A stretch of DNA of 64,000 nt. Origin: Alnus glutinosa. Taxonomy: Eukaryota > Streptophyta > Magnoliopsida > Fagales > Betulaceae. A program made the position numbers and the translations under genes. The stretch is from assembly GCF_958979055.1 (NCBI RefSeq), contig NC_084894.1:997001-1061000 (forward strand), read 5' to 3'. A model generated the notes under the pieces. That model searched no databases and had not been told where the DNA came from. It saw only the letters and a program-made list of their open reading frames with translations. Positions 12,742-24,984 of the stretch are shown one piece after another. Position 1 is the stretch's first letter; the number at the start of each line of letters is the position of its first letter.

Positions 12742-12769
<28 letters not shown>
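12742..12769 (-). repeat. Poly-A (minus strand) after the ECD-like pseudogene
   Basis: An uninterrupted run of about 28 T on the plus strand, read as poly-A on the strand of the pseudogene, just past its 3' end. Confidence 0.6.
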
Positions 12770-12852
12770 TTATTATTAATCGGGGGAAAGCTTCTGCCTT
12801 CTAGATGGGTCTTTCTTCTTTAGAATTTCTTCGTCTCTCTCTTTGTGTCGTC

Positions 12853-13469
12853 GGAGGTTGAAGCGCTCGGAGCTAGGCGCCTCACCGGCGAATAGAAATT
12901 CCCAATCGTGCTGTTGATGGAGTCCCTGATCCCGAAGCGAATCGAGTAAACTCAGACTTGGAATTCGGCCTTTTCGGGACGATGTGGAGGTGGTTTTGGC
13001 GAATGAAGACGCTGTTGGGGCTGGTATCGGGGTTGAGCCAGCGGGAAAGGTGGAAGGCAGCCTTGATGAGGAGGAACTCAGTGTGGTGTCCTAAACTCGG
13101 ACTGAGACGGAAGGGAAAGTGACGGAGATGTGAAAGAGGAGGAACACGGCGAACCACTCCTCGTCGAGGTTATTGCCGAAATGGAGCTTGCCGTGGAGGA
13201 GGGGGAGATCGAAGGAGCAGAGGTAGGAGGGTTTGGATTGGGATGAGAGCGAGAGAGCGAAGGGCTCGTGCTGCCAGATATAGCCTTCGGTATAGGGAGA
13301 GAGATTGTAGGATTTGGAGGTGGAGGGATTGGAAAGAGGAGGGCTTAGAAGGGGTAGTGTTGGGATTTAGAGCGAAGTCTGGGAAGATGGCATAGAAGAC
13401 GGTGTCGTCTGGGAGCCTGGAGTTCTGTTGGGAGAAGATGGAGTCGTGTCGTCGATTAATAATTGTCAT
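12853..13469 (-). pseudogene. Ecdysoneless (ECD/SGT1)-like first-exon pseudogene
   Basis: Reading the minus strand in three shifting frames recovers the N-terminal region of the plant ecdysoneless-homologue family. The pieces are DDTVFYAIFPDFALNP after the start at 13469, GYIWQHEPFALSLSS, HGKLHFGNNLDEEWFAVFLL, and SVFIRQNHLHIVPKRP. At least two frameshifts and a stop right after FPSVSVRV break it. Only about 190 of the roughly 600 residues usual for the family remain. On this strand a run of about 28 A (12742-12769 on the plus strand) follows the homology, which could mean a retrocopy. Family assignment is from memory of conserved motifs. Confidence 0.6.
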
Positions 13470-13523
13470 CGTTGTTATTAATTAGATATAATAGTACCGT
13501 ATTAATGCTTAGATGAATATTTA

Positions 13524-14499
13524 GAGAAATGCTATAGGTGTTTAGAAACCTTTACAAAGAGAGACTTACAAACTGAGGTGGAGTCTACGTGGCATTTTAT
13601 TAATTAAAAAACTTAGACACGTAGGATTCCAAGTAAGATTGGTGTTTCATCAATTAAAAAACATAGACAGGTAGGATGGAGTCCGGTTGAACTAAGCACA
13701 CCGGCCGGAAACCCACCATCTCCATCCCACTACTGCAGTCCAGCCTATTGCAAGAAACCCACCCTATCAGAAGACACAGGCACCTAACCCACTGGAAGAC
13801 AGCAAATTGCAACTGCCAAAATACCCATCCACTCAAATACCCATAAACAAACCCACCCCCAACTAAAAATTCAAATCCAAAGCACCACTGCACCGGCATC
13901 AGCCAGACCGCGGAGCTACCAACCTTTGCGTCGCCTCCCTGTGGCATCGACCCATGGCAAGGACGCCGGCAGCACTGCAAAAGCCCACATCGCCGATTTG
14001 TGCCTCGCCACCATCCACCGAGCTGGTCCTGTCGCACGCATCTGCCACCCTCTCCGATGAAAGCGCCGACAGAGATGGTAAAGGGCGAGGGGATCGGGTC
14101 GGCAACCCACTCGAGGGGGGCTTCGGATCTGAGGTGCGTCCATTCCTGAAGGCCATGGACGGCCGCGACTAGAGCTCAGGAGAGGGGATAACGGCCGGTG
14201 AAAGGGAGAACGGCCGGCGTGCTGGATTTCTTGGGCTGGCGAGAGGGGAGAACGGCCACGGCCATAGAGATCTGGAGACAGAGAGCCTCAGCAACCACCG
14301 ACTAGCTCTCGCTGGAGGACCGGCCGTCTGGCGACGGGAAAGAGTTTCGGCGACAAAGAGGCTCGGTGCTTTCTACAAAGAACAATTAAGTTTTTTTAAA
14401 AAAAAAAAAACCAAGAATGACGTCAAAATGCCACATAAACTCTACCTCAATTTGTAAATCTCCCTTTGTAAATGTTTGTAAGTACATGTAACATTTCTC
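13524..14499. mobile_element. Mutator-like element (Pack-MULE type) with 9-bp TSD
   Basis: The element is flanked by perfect 9-bp direct repeats GAATATTTA at 13515-13523 and 14500-14508, the size expected for Mutator-like transposons. The ends are long imperfect inverted repeats of about 85 bp (GAGAAATGCTATAGGTGTTT at left against the complement of the right end ACATTTCTC). Each arm has ACTTACAAACTGAGGTGGAG-like sequence and a GTGGCATTTT block. The interior (about 13680-14380) is strikingly GC-rich compared with its surroundings and has open frames on both strands but no transposase, which fits captured gene sequence. The source gene was not recognised. Confidence 0.8.
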
Positions 14500-14509
14500 G
14501 AATATTTAT

Positions 14510-16540
14510 GACATTTTATACGATTTCTCATCTTCAAATTAACATCAAATAAATATCATAATTTTGTTTTTATATATTTTTTAAAATTTGTTTACTTCAA
14601 GACTAGAGACTGACACGTCAATCAGAAGATGGTTGGCTGATAAATCCATCCAAAACTACAAGCCCGCTTTCGGCGAAGTAACGTTATCCGTCCATGTCAT
14701 GTCGTAGTCTAAGACTCTCATGCCACTGACAAGATGACATGGCAAAAGCCAATGCTGGCTAAAAGCTTGCTTACTTGTTCTTCGTCAAACTTTTATGAAT
14801 CTTTTCTTCTGTCATCAAACTTTTAAATCAGTTTCACATTATTCAACCGAGACTAGTTAATGGCCCTTGTCTGCACTAATCTTATTTATCATAGATGTGG
14901 CTGACTAGCTGAGTGTAAATCCTTAATCAGCTACAACTTGTTTTGTAATTTACTTTGTCTTTAAATAATAAATTTTTTAAGTTTAGCTGTTCAAAGTGAT
15001 TTTTCTCTTCATAAATTTTTTACTTCGTCAACAAATATTTCACTATCAAAGTAGAGATCCAGAGCCCAATCTTTGGATTGGGGTATGAGCACCCAAAGGG
15101 TGAAATTGATGAGCGGAAGAAAATCATATCGCAAATCCTCCAAATCCTCCATTTTTCTCTGCTCCTCCACAAAAAAAAAAAAAATAAAAAAAAAATAAAA
15201 AAATCAGAATACAGGGTGCTGTGGGGGAAAGAACTGAGAAGTAGGCCAGGGGCTTGGATTGAATCTCTAAACTTGTTGCTACTTTCTTTGTGTAGGTGCT
15301 TAGGTGAGTTGCGCAGATAGCTGTTGAGGTTTTTTTGATGAATGATTTTTTTTATTTTTTTTTTGATGAATAGATCGCTGTTGAAGTTGTATTTATACAA
15401 AAAGAGAAATGGCTTGTGCGTGAAATTATTAACAAAACAAGCGCCAGAAATAAGCGTCGGCACATGGCTGATTTTCTGTAGTACATATATATTAATGTTT
15501 TTCTCTTGGTGGAAGATTGGGCTTTAGATACATTAATAGGATATCGATATAAAATGTGAGAAAAAGTAAGAATGTTTTAATGTTATTGTTATTGAAAAAT
15601 GTAAAAAAGTAAGAAAAATAATGAAAATAGTGCTGTGCACTACTCTATCCCGTTCTTGTCCTTAGCAAACAAGGCCAGCATAACTTGTTGTGACTCATGA
15701 AGCTTAATACTATTGAAAAATATATGTCCCTTGATGAGTTTTTGAAGGGGGCAACTATGGCTTTCAAAAAAAATTCAAGAGTTGAAATTTTTTTTGGGAG
15801 GTGAGGGGAGGGGCATTTGACCCCTCTAGAACCTCCCTCACTCCGAGGTTGACATGCCAAACTAACGGCTTGACTCGAATCAAACACGGTAGCCCGAATT
15901 GTAAACCCTACCTTAAACTCACTTGTTTTAAAATGAGTAACCTTGACCCCCCCCTTTTTTTTTTAATAAAAAAAAAAACCCCCGAAATTGCACAAATTTG
16001 GGGGTTGAAACAAAATCAATTTATGTAAGATGCCATGATTTCCTAAATGAAATTTTGATTGTTGTTATTTGTTATTAATTTATATTTGATGTCAAGAATG
16101 CTTCTTATAGAAAAGGAGAAATTGCAGAAAATTGAAGACTTAGCACCAATGACCGCAGGACTAAATTGAACCATTCCATTACTTATCTACGATTATATTT
16201 GCTACAAGGGTTTTCAATAACAACTCTTCATGTGCTTGTTAAATCTTTCGGTACGTGTGATACAAATTCATAAGGAGTCGTCAATTTTCAGGAAATGTCC
16301 GAATCGGACAAAGTTTTTCTTTAATCCGGTTTATTAAATTGACATTTATCTTAAAGCATGTTCTAAGAATAGATGTCATATGCTTTATTAATCTTATTAA
16401 AAAAATACATTTGAAAACCATGTGCTTTTTAAAGACAAATGTCAACTTAATAGGTTGAGTTGAAAAAATTTTCTCCAACCCGAAAAATACCTTCTTGTCT
16501 AAGGCGCTACATACCCCCTCTCCATTGCATGTCAGTGTTT
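14510..16540. other. Intergenic, no supported gene
   Basis: AT-rich DNA with A and T runs at 15171-15205 and 15349-15366. At 14990-15050 a short stretch resembles the end of the LTR at 21781-22740 (AGTGATTTTTCTCTT, TTTTTTACTTCGT). Near 15690-15730 a segment repeats sequence at 12402-12440 (TGACTCATAAAGCTTAAT). Confidence 0.45.
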
Positions 16541-16544
16541 TCTA

Positions 16545-16725
16545 GAGTAAAGTTATATATCATATTTTACTCCACAACTATCTCATAATGCTGACGTGAT
16601 ATCCGTAACCAACCTTTGATTTTTATTTTTATTTTTTAATAAAAATTGATTCAAAGGTTAGTTTGGGGCTACCACATTAGCACCGTGATATAGTTGTAAG
16701 ATAAAAATATAATTTCTTGCATTAC
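16545..16725. mobile_element. Inverted-repeat MITE
   Basis: The left arm GTAAAGTTATATATCATATT...CCACAACTATCTCATAATGC is matched by the reverse complement of GCACCGTGATATAGTTGTAA...AAATATAATTTC. About 180 bp, non-coding. Confidence 0.6.
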
Positions 16726-16970
16726 CCTCTAATTAGATCTTCAAGATATTGCACCTGAGAAGAAAAAGTAACATAAAGATCCTGCTGCAAACTTCCTGCC
16801 AATAAGTATCATCCGTTCCAGTGCGGCTTGACAGAGTTGCTAGCTTTTTAGCTTCCTCTCAGAAGCTAGTTCATACTTGTTGCTATATATTCCTCACCCG
16901 TCATTTCACCAATCACAATCTGTGTTAATGTCAGATCGTTCTTCTTCTACTACTACTAATGATGCCCGTC

Positions 16971-19900
16971 TCAACAAGAATTTGAGTCTGCATCAACTGT
17001 TAATAATGGTGATTCAGCTAATACAGATGCTTTTGGGTTGCTCTGTTTCTTCTTCTTTGCATCTTGGCGCTGCTTATTTGAAGCTTGGTCGGCCTTGGAG
17101 ACGATTTTTGAGACGGTAAACCCTGCATCTTCAAAATTATTTGATCTATAAGGAATTAAAGAATCACGAAGAACAACATCGACTCCTTCATACGTCCAAA
17201 CACCTAAGGTCGCCTCTCCTTTAAGTCCAACAGCAAACCAGCCGAGACCAGAAGTAGCAATATCCACTGAACTTGTATCCCAGCTAACCCCACAGACGCG
17301 AAATTCCCTTCTCACCCATTTCCCAATCTCTTCGACCCGTTTCTCCCCAATTGGTGGCTGAAGCAAGGCCAGTTCATAATGGTGTCACTATCATATATAT
17401 AATACACAACAAAAATGCAACATGCTTCTTCCATAAGAATATAAATGAGAGAAGGAATTATTATCTCAGATTCAGGCCTACGTGATGGTGTCACAAGTGC
17501 CAAAACTGGGCACTGAAGGATATGTAACCTTGAATAGCCAGAGATCCCACAAAATTGGGGTTAGAAAGCAAGGTAAATGCCTGAGCTAAATTCTTCATGA
17601 TTTTATGATTTTGAGTAAACCCTTATTCAGAAAATTTCTCCAGATGTTAGTGCCAGTTGAATTGTAAAATGACCAGCAGGAAAATCAAAATTTTCTGAAT
17701 TGGCACAACCAGACACTATGCTATACTACAAAAATCTCCAGGAGGCAGGAGGGACCTAAAATAAGCCATAGTTGAAGTATTCCTAGGTGCTTATGGGGTA
17801 CAAAAAAAAAGCCACTATTCATAATATTTCAGTTTCATAGATTACTGATTAATCAGATGCAAAGATCATGAGCAAGGAAGAAATTGCAGAATAAATATTC
17901 ATGGACCAATAATACCTGCAACTGACGACCAAAATGTTTCTCTAGCATTGTCTCTGCATTTTCTGTTTTTCCCATGTGCAATGGGAGATAAGGAGATGCC
18001 CAAACTGTGATATAGATAGAATCTACAGATGATTCTTCTATATCCAGCCTCATAAGCCCAGCAATATGAATTGTATGACCAGCCTGTCACAAGCAAATAA
18101 TAAAGGCATGAGCTAGCACACAAAAATCAGTTAGTCAGAATGAATTCTTCCTTGCAATAAGGAATCAGAGAATCATGCGGTACATGTGAAAAATAGAATC
18201 AACAATGAGTGATTGAGGTCAGTGTTTTCATTTTTCACAAGAAGACTGGCCGGATAGTTAAATGGCTAGAAGCCTAGATCCATCAATTTTCCAAGTATAG
18301 AAACAGTGCTCTTTAACAAAATTATGCAACTCTGCTTGAACAAAACTGGTCAAAATAATATTGCCCATCAGCAACTCTTCTTGAAGACCTAAAGAACTTC
18401 TTAAAAGAATTGATCGGCATTCAGCTGCCTGGGGTGCAAGACCCATCAATGCTGCTCTCAAATGACAGAATGACAAAAGAAATTGAAGTAAAGGTCTTGA
18501 TCCCTAATGTGATAATATAACAATCTGCATCTAGTTCTAGGAAAGTACCCAAAGCAAAATAACCTTCCAACCAAATATCTAGAGGATATCATGCCCTGCC
18601 CATGCCGTACTGACATCAAGGACGATCAAAAGGAAAAGAGAGAGAAATATAGAATGAAAAGAATCAAGGCTAGCTTCCCCACCTTACCATAAGTATACAA
18701 GACTAGGAAAAGAAAGAAAAACAAAAAAAATAGTAAATAATAATAACTCACACTCCTGCCAGCAGGCAGCAGTAAAATGACGCATAGAAAAGGGCAGAGT
18801 ATTGCGAAACACTATTAACCCAGGAATGCAAAGATTTCAGAATTACTTTCTCAAATGTTGCACTGAAAAATATTCTTCCTCAAAGGTCTTTCTGGTTCAC
18901 TCTCACCAAATAAACTCCAATACGGCACAAGAGACTTGGTGCAACGACCGTTCCATCAAAGCACACCCTTTTGAGGCACATCCATGACCATATCTCGTAA
19001 TATTTGAATGTCCTAAGAAGGGAAAAGAGGAGATTCCTTAAAATTGAGGTGATTGGGTAATCTAATTATATATGATCCACCGAGTTTTCCACCTCATCAC
19101 CGTTGCACATGGATTTGGCATAAAACAACTCTCACTAACCAAATGATTCATGGTAAGCATCTTTTATTTTGTTCCTCACTGCTGTCTGGGAAAAAAAAGT
19201 CACAAATAGCAGGCAATACAACAAAAGACTGCAATGCTTGGTAACAACCTATGCTGTCTCTCTACAGATATTCAAAAAGTTCATGTAAATTGCTACAAAC
19301 ATGAGCATTATTCTGGAGCATCCTCGACCTTCTATGAGACCTTGACCTGAAAAATGTAACACAACTAACTCTAATGCTGAATTGAAAAAACATAAATCCT
19401 ACAAAAAATAAAAAACAAATAACCCAACTCAATTAAGCAAACTTTTGACTCCAGTACTTGCATAACTTGGCTATATCTAAGATCGCCTCTTCATTTGAAT
19501 ATAATAAAAAACCTGATACCCCACTTCATATTCATAAACGCCAATCTCAGCTGCCTAACTAAAACTCCCCTTCTTTCTCAAAACCTAGAAGCTCATTCAA
19601 AAACTAAAAGCCATCACATCGCACACTGTTCCACTCATGAACGTAAATAAGAATTAACAACAACTAAGCATACATACACAGACAAAAACAAAAGAAAAGC
19701 ATTCAACACAGCTGAACCAACATTCTAAGCAAAAGAACAACCTTGATCCTATAAGTCCGCGGCTTCAACTCCTTGCCAATGTGCACAAGCCTCTGCTCCT
19801 CCATCGTCAACCTCGTTGTGATCTGATGCGGATGCAAAAGCCCTGGCGTGTCGAACAGCTTCGTCTGGCCCGGCAAAACCCCCTCCACCCTCACAATCCC

Positions 19901-20962
19901 CAGCGTCGTCCCCGGCACCGGTGCCTCCGTCAAATGCGCAATTCTCCCCCCCAAACACTTCCCAATCGCATTGATCAGCGTGCTCTTGCCGGCATTCTGC
20001 GCCCCAACCGCCCACACGCACCCTCTAGGCCCTGCCAGCCCCACCACGTCGTGCACCAAGTTCTTCAGCCCCCAGTCCCTCACAGCGCTCACAAAGTGCA
20101 AGCTCGTTATCTTGCCAGCCCCTCCCTCTCTTGCTCGTCGCCTCACCCAGTGCTCCAACCGCGCCGGCCCCACTGTGCTCGGCAGCAGATCGATTTTCGT
20201 CACCACCAGCACCATTCTAGGCAAATTTGCCGGTTTTCCTTCCTTCCACGCCTTCCGATTCTCCTCAATCGTCGCTGACAACAGCTTCGCCACCTTCCGA
20301 GGGAAGGAGCCGTCGAAATCGGCGCTGTCCACGACCATCAAAACCACCGACCGGGTCCCGCCAGTCGAGGCCAACCTCCGGCCGATCGTGTGGTCGAAAT
20401 CGAAGTCCGGCAAGAGGTTCTCCACCGTCGGATCCTTCACCTTCCCGTAGTGCCTCAGCGAGTGGCACCGCGCGCACACCACCGGCTTCTCGGAACTGGG
20501 CTTTTCGGTCTCCATCTCGGTCTCAGTCTCAGTCTCGGGGTCGATTAAAAGGCCCTTCTTGAGCGAGCTAGGAAACTCGGACTCGTGAGCGACCGGCACG
20601 AGATGGGCACGTGAGTGATAACTCGGGCTCTTATCGGAGGGCTTGAGGAAGAAACCGGGGTGTTTCGGGTCCGAGCCCTGCATGTTGACCCCGCAGCCGG
20701 CGCACACGACGTGGGTAGTGGCCTCGTCGTAATTTCCATCGCGGGTGAGGGACAGAGATGGGATCGAAGAAAAATAACAGAAGGAATTGAGTGGCGGGGT
20801 TTTGATAGGGCTTTGAGGTTGGGGGTTTAGGGCTTGTGAGAGTGAAGAAGAAGAAGAAGAAGAAGAAAGGTTCGTGAGGGATTGGGCTAAGATTGAGAGC
20901 GAAAGGAAGAGAGGGCGTTTCAGATTTTTGGATGAAGAGAGGCTTCGAGCAATTGTGAGCAT
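16971..20962 (-). CDS. YqeH/BPG2-type circularly permuted GTPase, organelle-targeted, 3 exons
   Basis: Plant GTPase of the YqeH/NOA1/BPG2 family, whose members assist chloroplast (or mitochondrial) ribosome assembly and rRNA processing. Exons, minus strand: 20962-19742 (407 codons), 18083-17916 (56), 17357-16971 (128 plus stop), all phase 0 with GT-AG introns; 591 aa. The N-terminus is Ser/Arg-rich like a transit peptide. A two-part CxxC zinc site follows (C87-C90, C163-C166). GTPase motifs appear in permuted order: G4 TKID 255-258, G5 SA 292-293, G1 GAQNAGKST 320-328, G2 GTT 351-353, G3 DTPG 371-374. The C-terminal region after GKTENAE carries the family PPIGE segment. It is shorter than the roughly 660 aa I recall for Arabidopsis BPG2, so it may be a BPG2-like paralogue. 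A truncated copy sits at 38820-39527. Confidence 0.9.
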
Positions 20963-21058
20963 TTCTACTCAGAGAATTGTTTTCAGCTCTTTCTTCTTCT
21001 TCTTCTTCTTCTTTTGGGATGACAGTGGGGTTTAGGGTTTAAGCGCCTGCTGACTCAA

Positions 21059-21200
21059 GCGGCGTCGTTTGAGATGTATACCAAACGACGGCGTTTTTGT
21101 GTGATGAGGGCCAGGGCCAGGGCCCGGGCCCAGTTAGAGGGAAATTGCCCAAAACCCTAACCCAGTTGCTTTCCCGATATAAGCCCAGTCTAATTAAGCT
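21059..21200 (-). promoter_or_regulatory. Promoter of the BPG2-type gene: palindromic CGTCGTTT box, site II and telo-box
   Basis: Upstream of the ATG (20962), the plus strand shows GGCGTCGTTTGAGATGTATA followed by CCAAACGACGGCG (21060-21093), an inverted repeat of the CGTCGTTT motif common in plant promoters. Beyond it GGGCCC/TGGGCC site II-like elements occur at 21120-21132, and AAACCCTAAC (telo-box) near 21152-21161. Telo-box plus site II is a known signature of plant genes for translation and organelle biogenesis, which suits this GTPase. Confidence 0.6.
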
Positions 21201-21780
21201 TGTGTTTAATTAAGCTTGTGTTTAATTAACCCTAACAATAATAATAAAAAAATCAATCCCTTGTGTTTGCACCGATTTCTAATTAAGCTTTTTAAGATTT
21301 AAAAAGTGGTAATTAACTGATAAGCATAAATAACAAATAATAAATTTTTAAGTTAACTTCTTGTTTAAAATTTTTACGAAAACCATTAGTATCTGTCATG
21401 TCATCTCTAATCTGAATTTGACACGTATTCTTTAATAACAAAAAATATCAATATTAACGAAAAGAAAATGAGAAATGTAAAATAGAAAATATTTTTTAAA
21501 AAAGGACTACTCGGCCCCTCGATCTGACGGATATGGCAACCGTACCGGACCACCTCATAGACAATGCAAAAAGAATTGCTATCGGAGCAGCTTTAAGGGC
21601 TCCTAGGTAAATATAACCCTATACTAAAATAAAAAGTAAAATATTTAATTATTTAATTAGTATTGTAACATAAAACAAATACTTATATACAGTTGGTTTT
21701 TATTTATTGGCTATATTATGTCGACAAAAACGTTACCATATCAGGGACTTCGTATTTCCAGAAGACCTCAGAAATAATAT

Positions 21781-22740
21781 TGTAAGAATATTAATCAAGA
21801 AAAGAAATGGCCGAACAAGGCAATATGTGCAATGAATTTCTCAAAGAAGGAAATAATTTGGTGAAGGAAATATTTTAAAGACTTTACAGAATTAGAAAAG
21901 TTGGTTTCCCTGCAGCCTGTCCTTACGGCTCAGAAGCAGCATCCAAACGTTAGTAACAGAAAGTCAGTGTTCGATACTTATTAGAACTGCCCAACGGACG
22001 TGAGCCATAGAGAGCTCATGTTTGCAATCTGTCCGGACGAACCAGTAGACGTGAACCATAGAGAGCTCCTGTTTGCAAGGATGTCCGAACGCAAAAGTGA
22101 AGACTACGGACGTAGAAGCCTTTTTATGTAACCGTTCGGACGCTAGGGTAAGCCGTCTGGACTCTCTTTAGCAAAATATGAAGTTGTTGTTGCCTATCCG
22201 GACACCCTATGTCCTGTCCGGACGCCGCTGTTTAGAAATCCGTTCCTGACCAGTTTTAAGATTTTCAGAGCCTATTTAAAGGGGCTTCTAGGCAATGTTA
22301 TTGTAAGAATTTCTCTAGAGAATTACAGTTTGCTAAGAGAAGATTATTTAGGCATAAACGTTTATATGTATTTCTCTTAGAGTTTTATTTGTGTTGTATC
22401 TATTCAACCATTGAAGTCTAATTAGAGAGGAACTCTAGTTAAGGAAGTCAATTGAAGAACTCTCCAAACAAGTCCGAGAGAGAGGCAGACAAGTATGTGT
22501 TTGTTAGAGTTAAATGTGTGACTACTGCAAAAGGTTTTGAGTACGAATTTCTTGTAACTAGTTATTTTTTCTGTTAGTTGATTTTCTTGAGTTTGGCTAT
22601 TCCGGAGTGATTTTTCTCTTTGGTGCAAAGATTTTTTACTTCGTAACCAAATATCTGTGTTTTATCTCTTTATTGCTTTTTATATTTGGTTATCTATTTG
22701 GCTGCGGTTATCTAGAAGTCTAGATATATTTTCGCTTACA
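21781..22740. mobile_element. LTR-retrotransposon long terminal repeat (solo)
   Basis: About 960 bp opening TGTAAGAATA and closing TTCGCTTACA, giving TGTAAG/CTTACA inverted ends. No internal region or second LTR adjoins it. It carries several CGTCCGGAC/GTCCGGACG-type motifs (about 22030-22230), and TATTTAAAG near 22272. A matching 5-bp target duplication is not visible. A second copy lies at 54075-57380, split by a younger solo LTR. Confidence 0.65.
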
Positions 22741-23600
22741 AGAAATCTATGGATGAAGGTAAGTATAGTACTCTACTCTAGGGTTAAAACCATTGTCCCC
22801 CACACAAGAAATGGACAGAATTTTAGATGCTTGAAATGAAAGGCCTTGTCGATCGATCTAAATTAAACCATATAATCTTATTGAATTACGTACGCAACTC
22901 AAACGGTCAAAAAGCATATTCAATTAATTAAGGTAGGTAGGCAGAATTTTGTTAGTAAGAATCCAAGCAAAGCAATTAGTGTCCGACAATCTTTTCAGAT
23001 TTTCAAACCCCGCCGAGCGCCGACGGCTTTTCATGATTACAAGCATGCATAATAGCACTACGCAGTCTACGTTAACGTGACAGAACTCAAGAATTTCTTA
23101 ACCAACTTGAGAATTTTCCAATCTAACGTACGCACATTTCAAGTCTAGCTTGTATAGATCTGAGAATATTACAGGAAAAAAAATGTCTTCTTGTTAATTA
23201 TCATGCACTGTACTGTGATAGCTCGATCTATTCGATCTGTGCATTTTTGCTTGGAGGATCTCTATGCCGGCCATTGCCATGGCAAGCTGACTCTTTCAGT
23301 GGGGATCTGCGGACTCTTTCGGTGGAAATGGATAGTAAAGTTATGACTATTAAATTTGAAGGAGCCTTTTGCAGAATATTACAGAAGAAAAATTGTCTTG
23401 ATCTGATCTTGCTTGTATAGATCAGATCAGAGAATATTACAGAAGAAAAATTGTCTTCTTCTTATCATGCACTGTACTGTGATAGCTCTATTCAATTCTA
23501 TCTGTGCATTTTTGCTTGGAGGATCTCTATGCCATTGCCATGGCAAGCTGACTCTTTCGGTGGGGATCTGCTGACTCTTTGATTCCCGTATTCGGTCAAC
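22741..23600 (+). pseudogene. Class III peroxidase 5' fragments (promoter plus two broken exon 1 copies)
   Basis: From 22741 the sequence parallels the upstream regions of the other peroxidase copies (ACACAAGAAATGGACAGAAT, GTCCGACAATCTTTTCAGAT). Exon 1 remnants follow at about 23192-23300 and again at about 23453-23560, each with TGCATTTTTGCTTGGAGGAT, the signal-peptide coding stretch. Both lack an intact start frame and the RLHFHDC region. The second is a local partial duplication of the first. Confidence 0.7.
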
Positions 23601-24620
23601 CCCTTAATTAATTAATTCCCTCCTCTCGATATCAACAAGTTTGCATTTTGCTCTTGTTAGCTCTAGTACGTGCATGAATAGCCATTGCCCACATGGAACT
23701 AGAAATAAATAGAAAGGAAAGCAAGGGAGCTTCTTCCTGTTTTATTAAAATTACAATGCCTGAGTTTTCTTTCTTCGATCTCTTTTGATAACAGATAGGT
23801 TATGCGCGCAATTTGTCTTCTGGTCTATTTCTTCACTTTTACAGTTCTCTTATTGGTTTAGGTATATTTTGCTTAAGTACTTGTTATTTATGAAACCTGG
23901 AAGCAATTATCATTTTCTGTTTACTCGTTTCTTTGTGGGCTTGAATCAATATTCATTAGATCGATGATCTACAGATTTGAAGATTGTTTGTTTATACTTG
24001 TTCCACCCATGCATATATAGGCATCAAAACCAAAATGTTCCTTAGAACACAGAGACAAAAACACTTACAATGGTTGTGTGAAATAAAGATATTGTCCATA
24101 TATGTTAAGTTTGACGTGCGATCCTAGTTGTAATGTTTTGACTACTACTACTAATTTATTTGACTACTATATGGATGATCCTAACATTTTGTTCCCCTAA
24201 TTGTAGGATTTAGAGTAGCTATTGAATTTTATTGGTGTAGAACAAGGCTGATATATATATATATATACAACATGACGTCAAACAAAACAATATGATGTTT
24301 TGATCCTTTTTTTTTTTTTTTAAGTTTTTTGTAATTAAGGAATTGAAACAATGATACTATGAGTACATTGCTTTTAGGTATTTGCTTATTTCGAAACAAT
24401 GGTACATTGCTTTTAGTTGTTTGCTTATTTTGAAACAATGGTGCAATATACATATCATGACTACATTGTTGGCAATCTAATGATATATAATATTTTGTCC
24501 ATATGATTTTGTCGATCAAGTTATTTTGTAGATGTTTTATGAGGTGAAAACAGATTTTAAAAAATGAGGAAATTTCATATGATAACCAATTTGTTTTTTT
24601 TTTTTTTTTAAAAAAAAATT
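23601..24620. other. Intergenic, no supported gene
   Basis: AT-rich sequence without recognisable coding domains. A short near-tandem repeat (TGGTACATTGCTTTTAG, twice) lies at 24365-24440. Confidence 0.4.
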
Positions 24621-24629
24621 AGTTTCTAG

Positions 24630-24960
24630 AATGTTTATGACGTTTACCGAGTAAACGACATAATTTTGTGACACTTACACAAAAAATGTCATAAAATTTT
24701 AATGTCACCAAATAATGAAGTTTATTACATAAGCGTCATAAAATTTTAACGTCGTTTATACCATTGCCGTCACAAAATAATGACGTTTACTATGTAAGTG
24801 TCGCCAAAAAAACGTGTTCTTTACAAAAAAATGACATTATTTGTAATTTATGACACTTACGAAAGAAGCGTCGTTAAAAATCTATTTAATTATAACGCTT
24901 ATGGAAGAAGCATCATAAGAAGGGTCGTTAAAATAAATTTTAGACCAGTGTCCGGCCACA
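24630..24960. mobile_element. CACTA-like subterminal repeat fragment (TGACGTTTAC family)
   Basis: At least eight alternating direct and inverted copies of a motif like ATGACGTTTACTATGTAAGT / AAGCGTCATAAAATTTTAA are packed into about 300 bp. This is the architecture of CACTA subterminal regions. No CACTA terminus was identified, so it is a decayed end. Confidence 0.5.
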
Positions 24961-24982
24961 CGACACTTAGCAACCGTTGCCA

Positions 24983-24984
24983 AA

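Noticed and set aside
13654..14172. Open frames of 72-127 aa on both strands in the MULE interior
   Set aside because: No domain was recognised and the frames are by-products of high GC; kept only as transposon cargo.
19781..20830. Plus-strand open frames up to 200 aa opposite the GTPase exon
   Set aside because: Antisense shadows of a GC-rich coding exon; no domain, and Pro/Arg/Ser-rich composition follows from the complementary codons.
21776..22745. A clean 5-bp target duplication for the 21781-22740 LTR
   Set aside because: Left flank AATAT and right flank AGAAA do not match, so ends were set only from TGTAAG/CTTACA symmetry.
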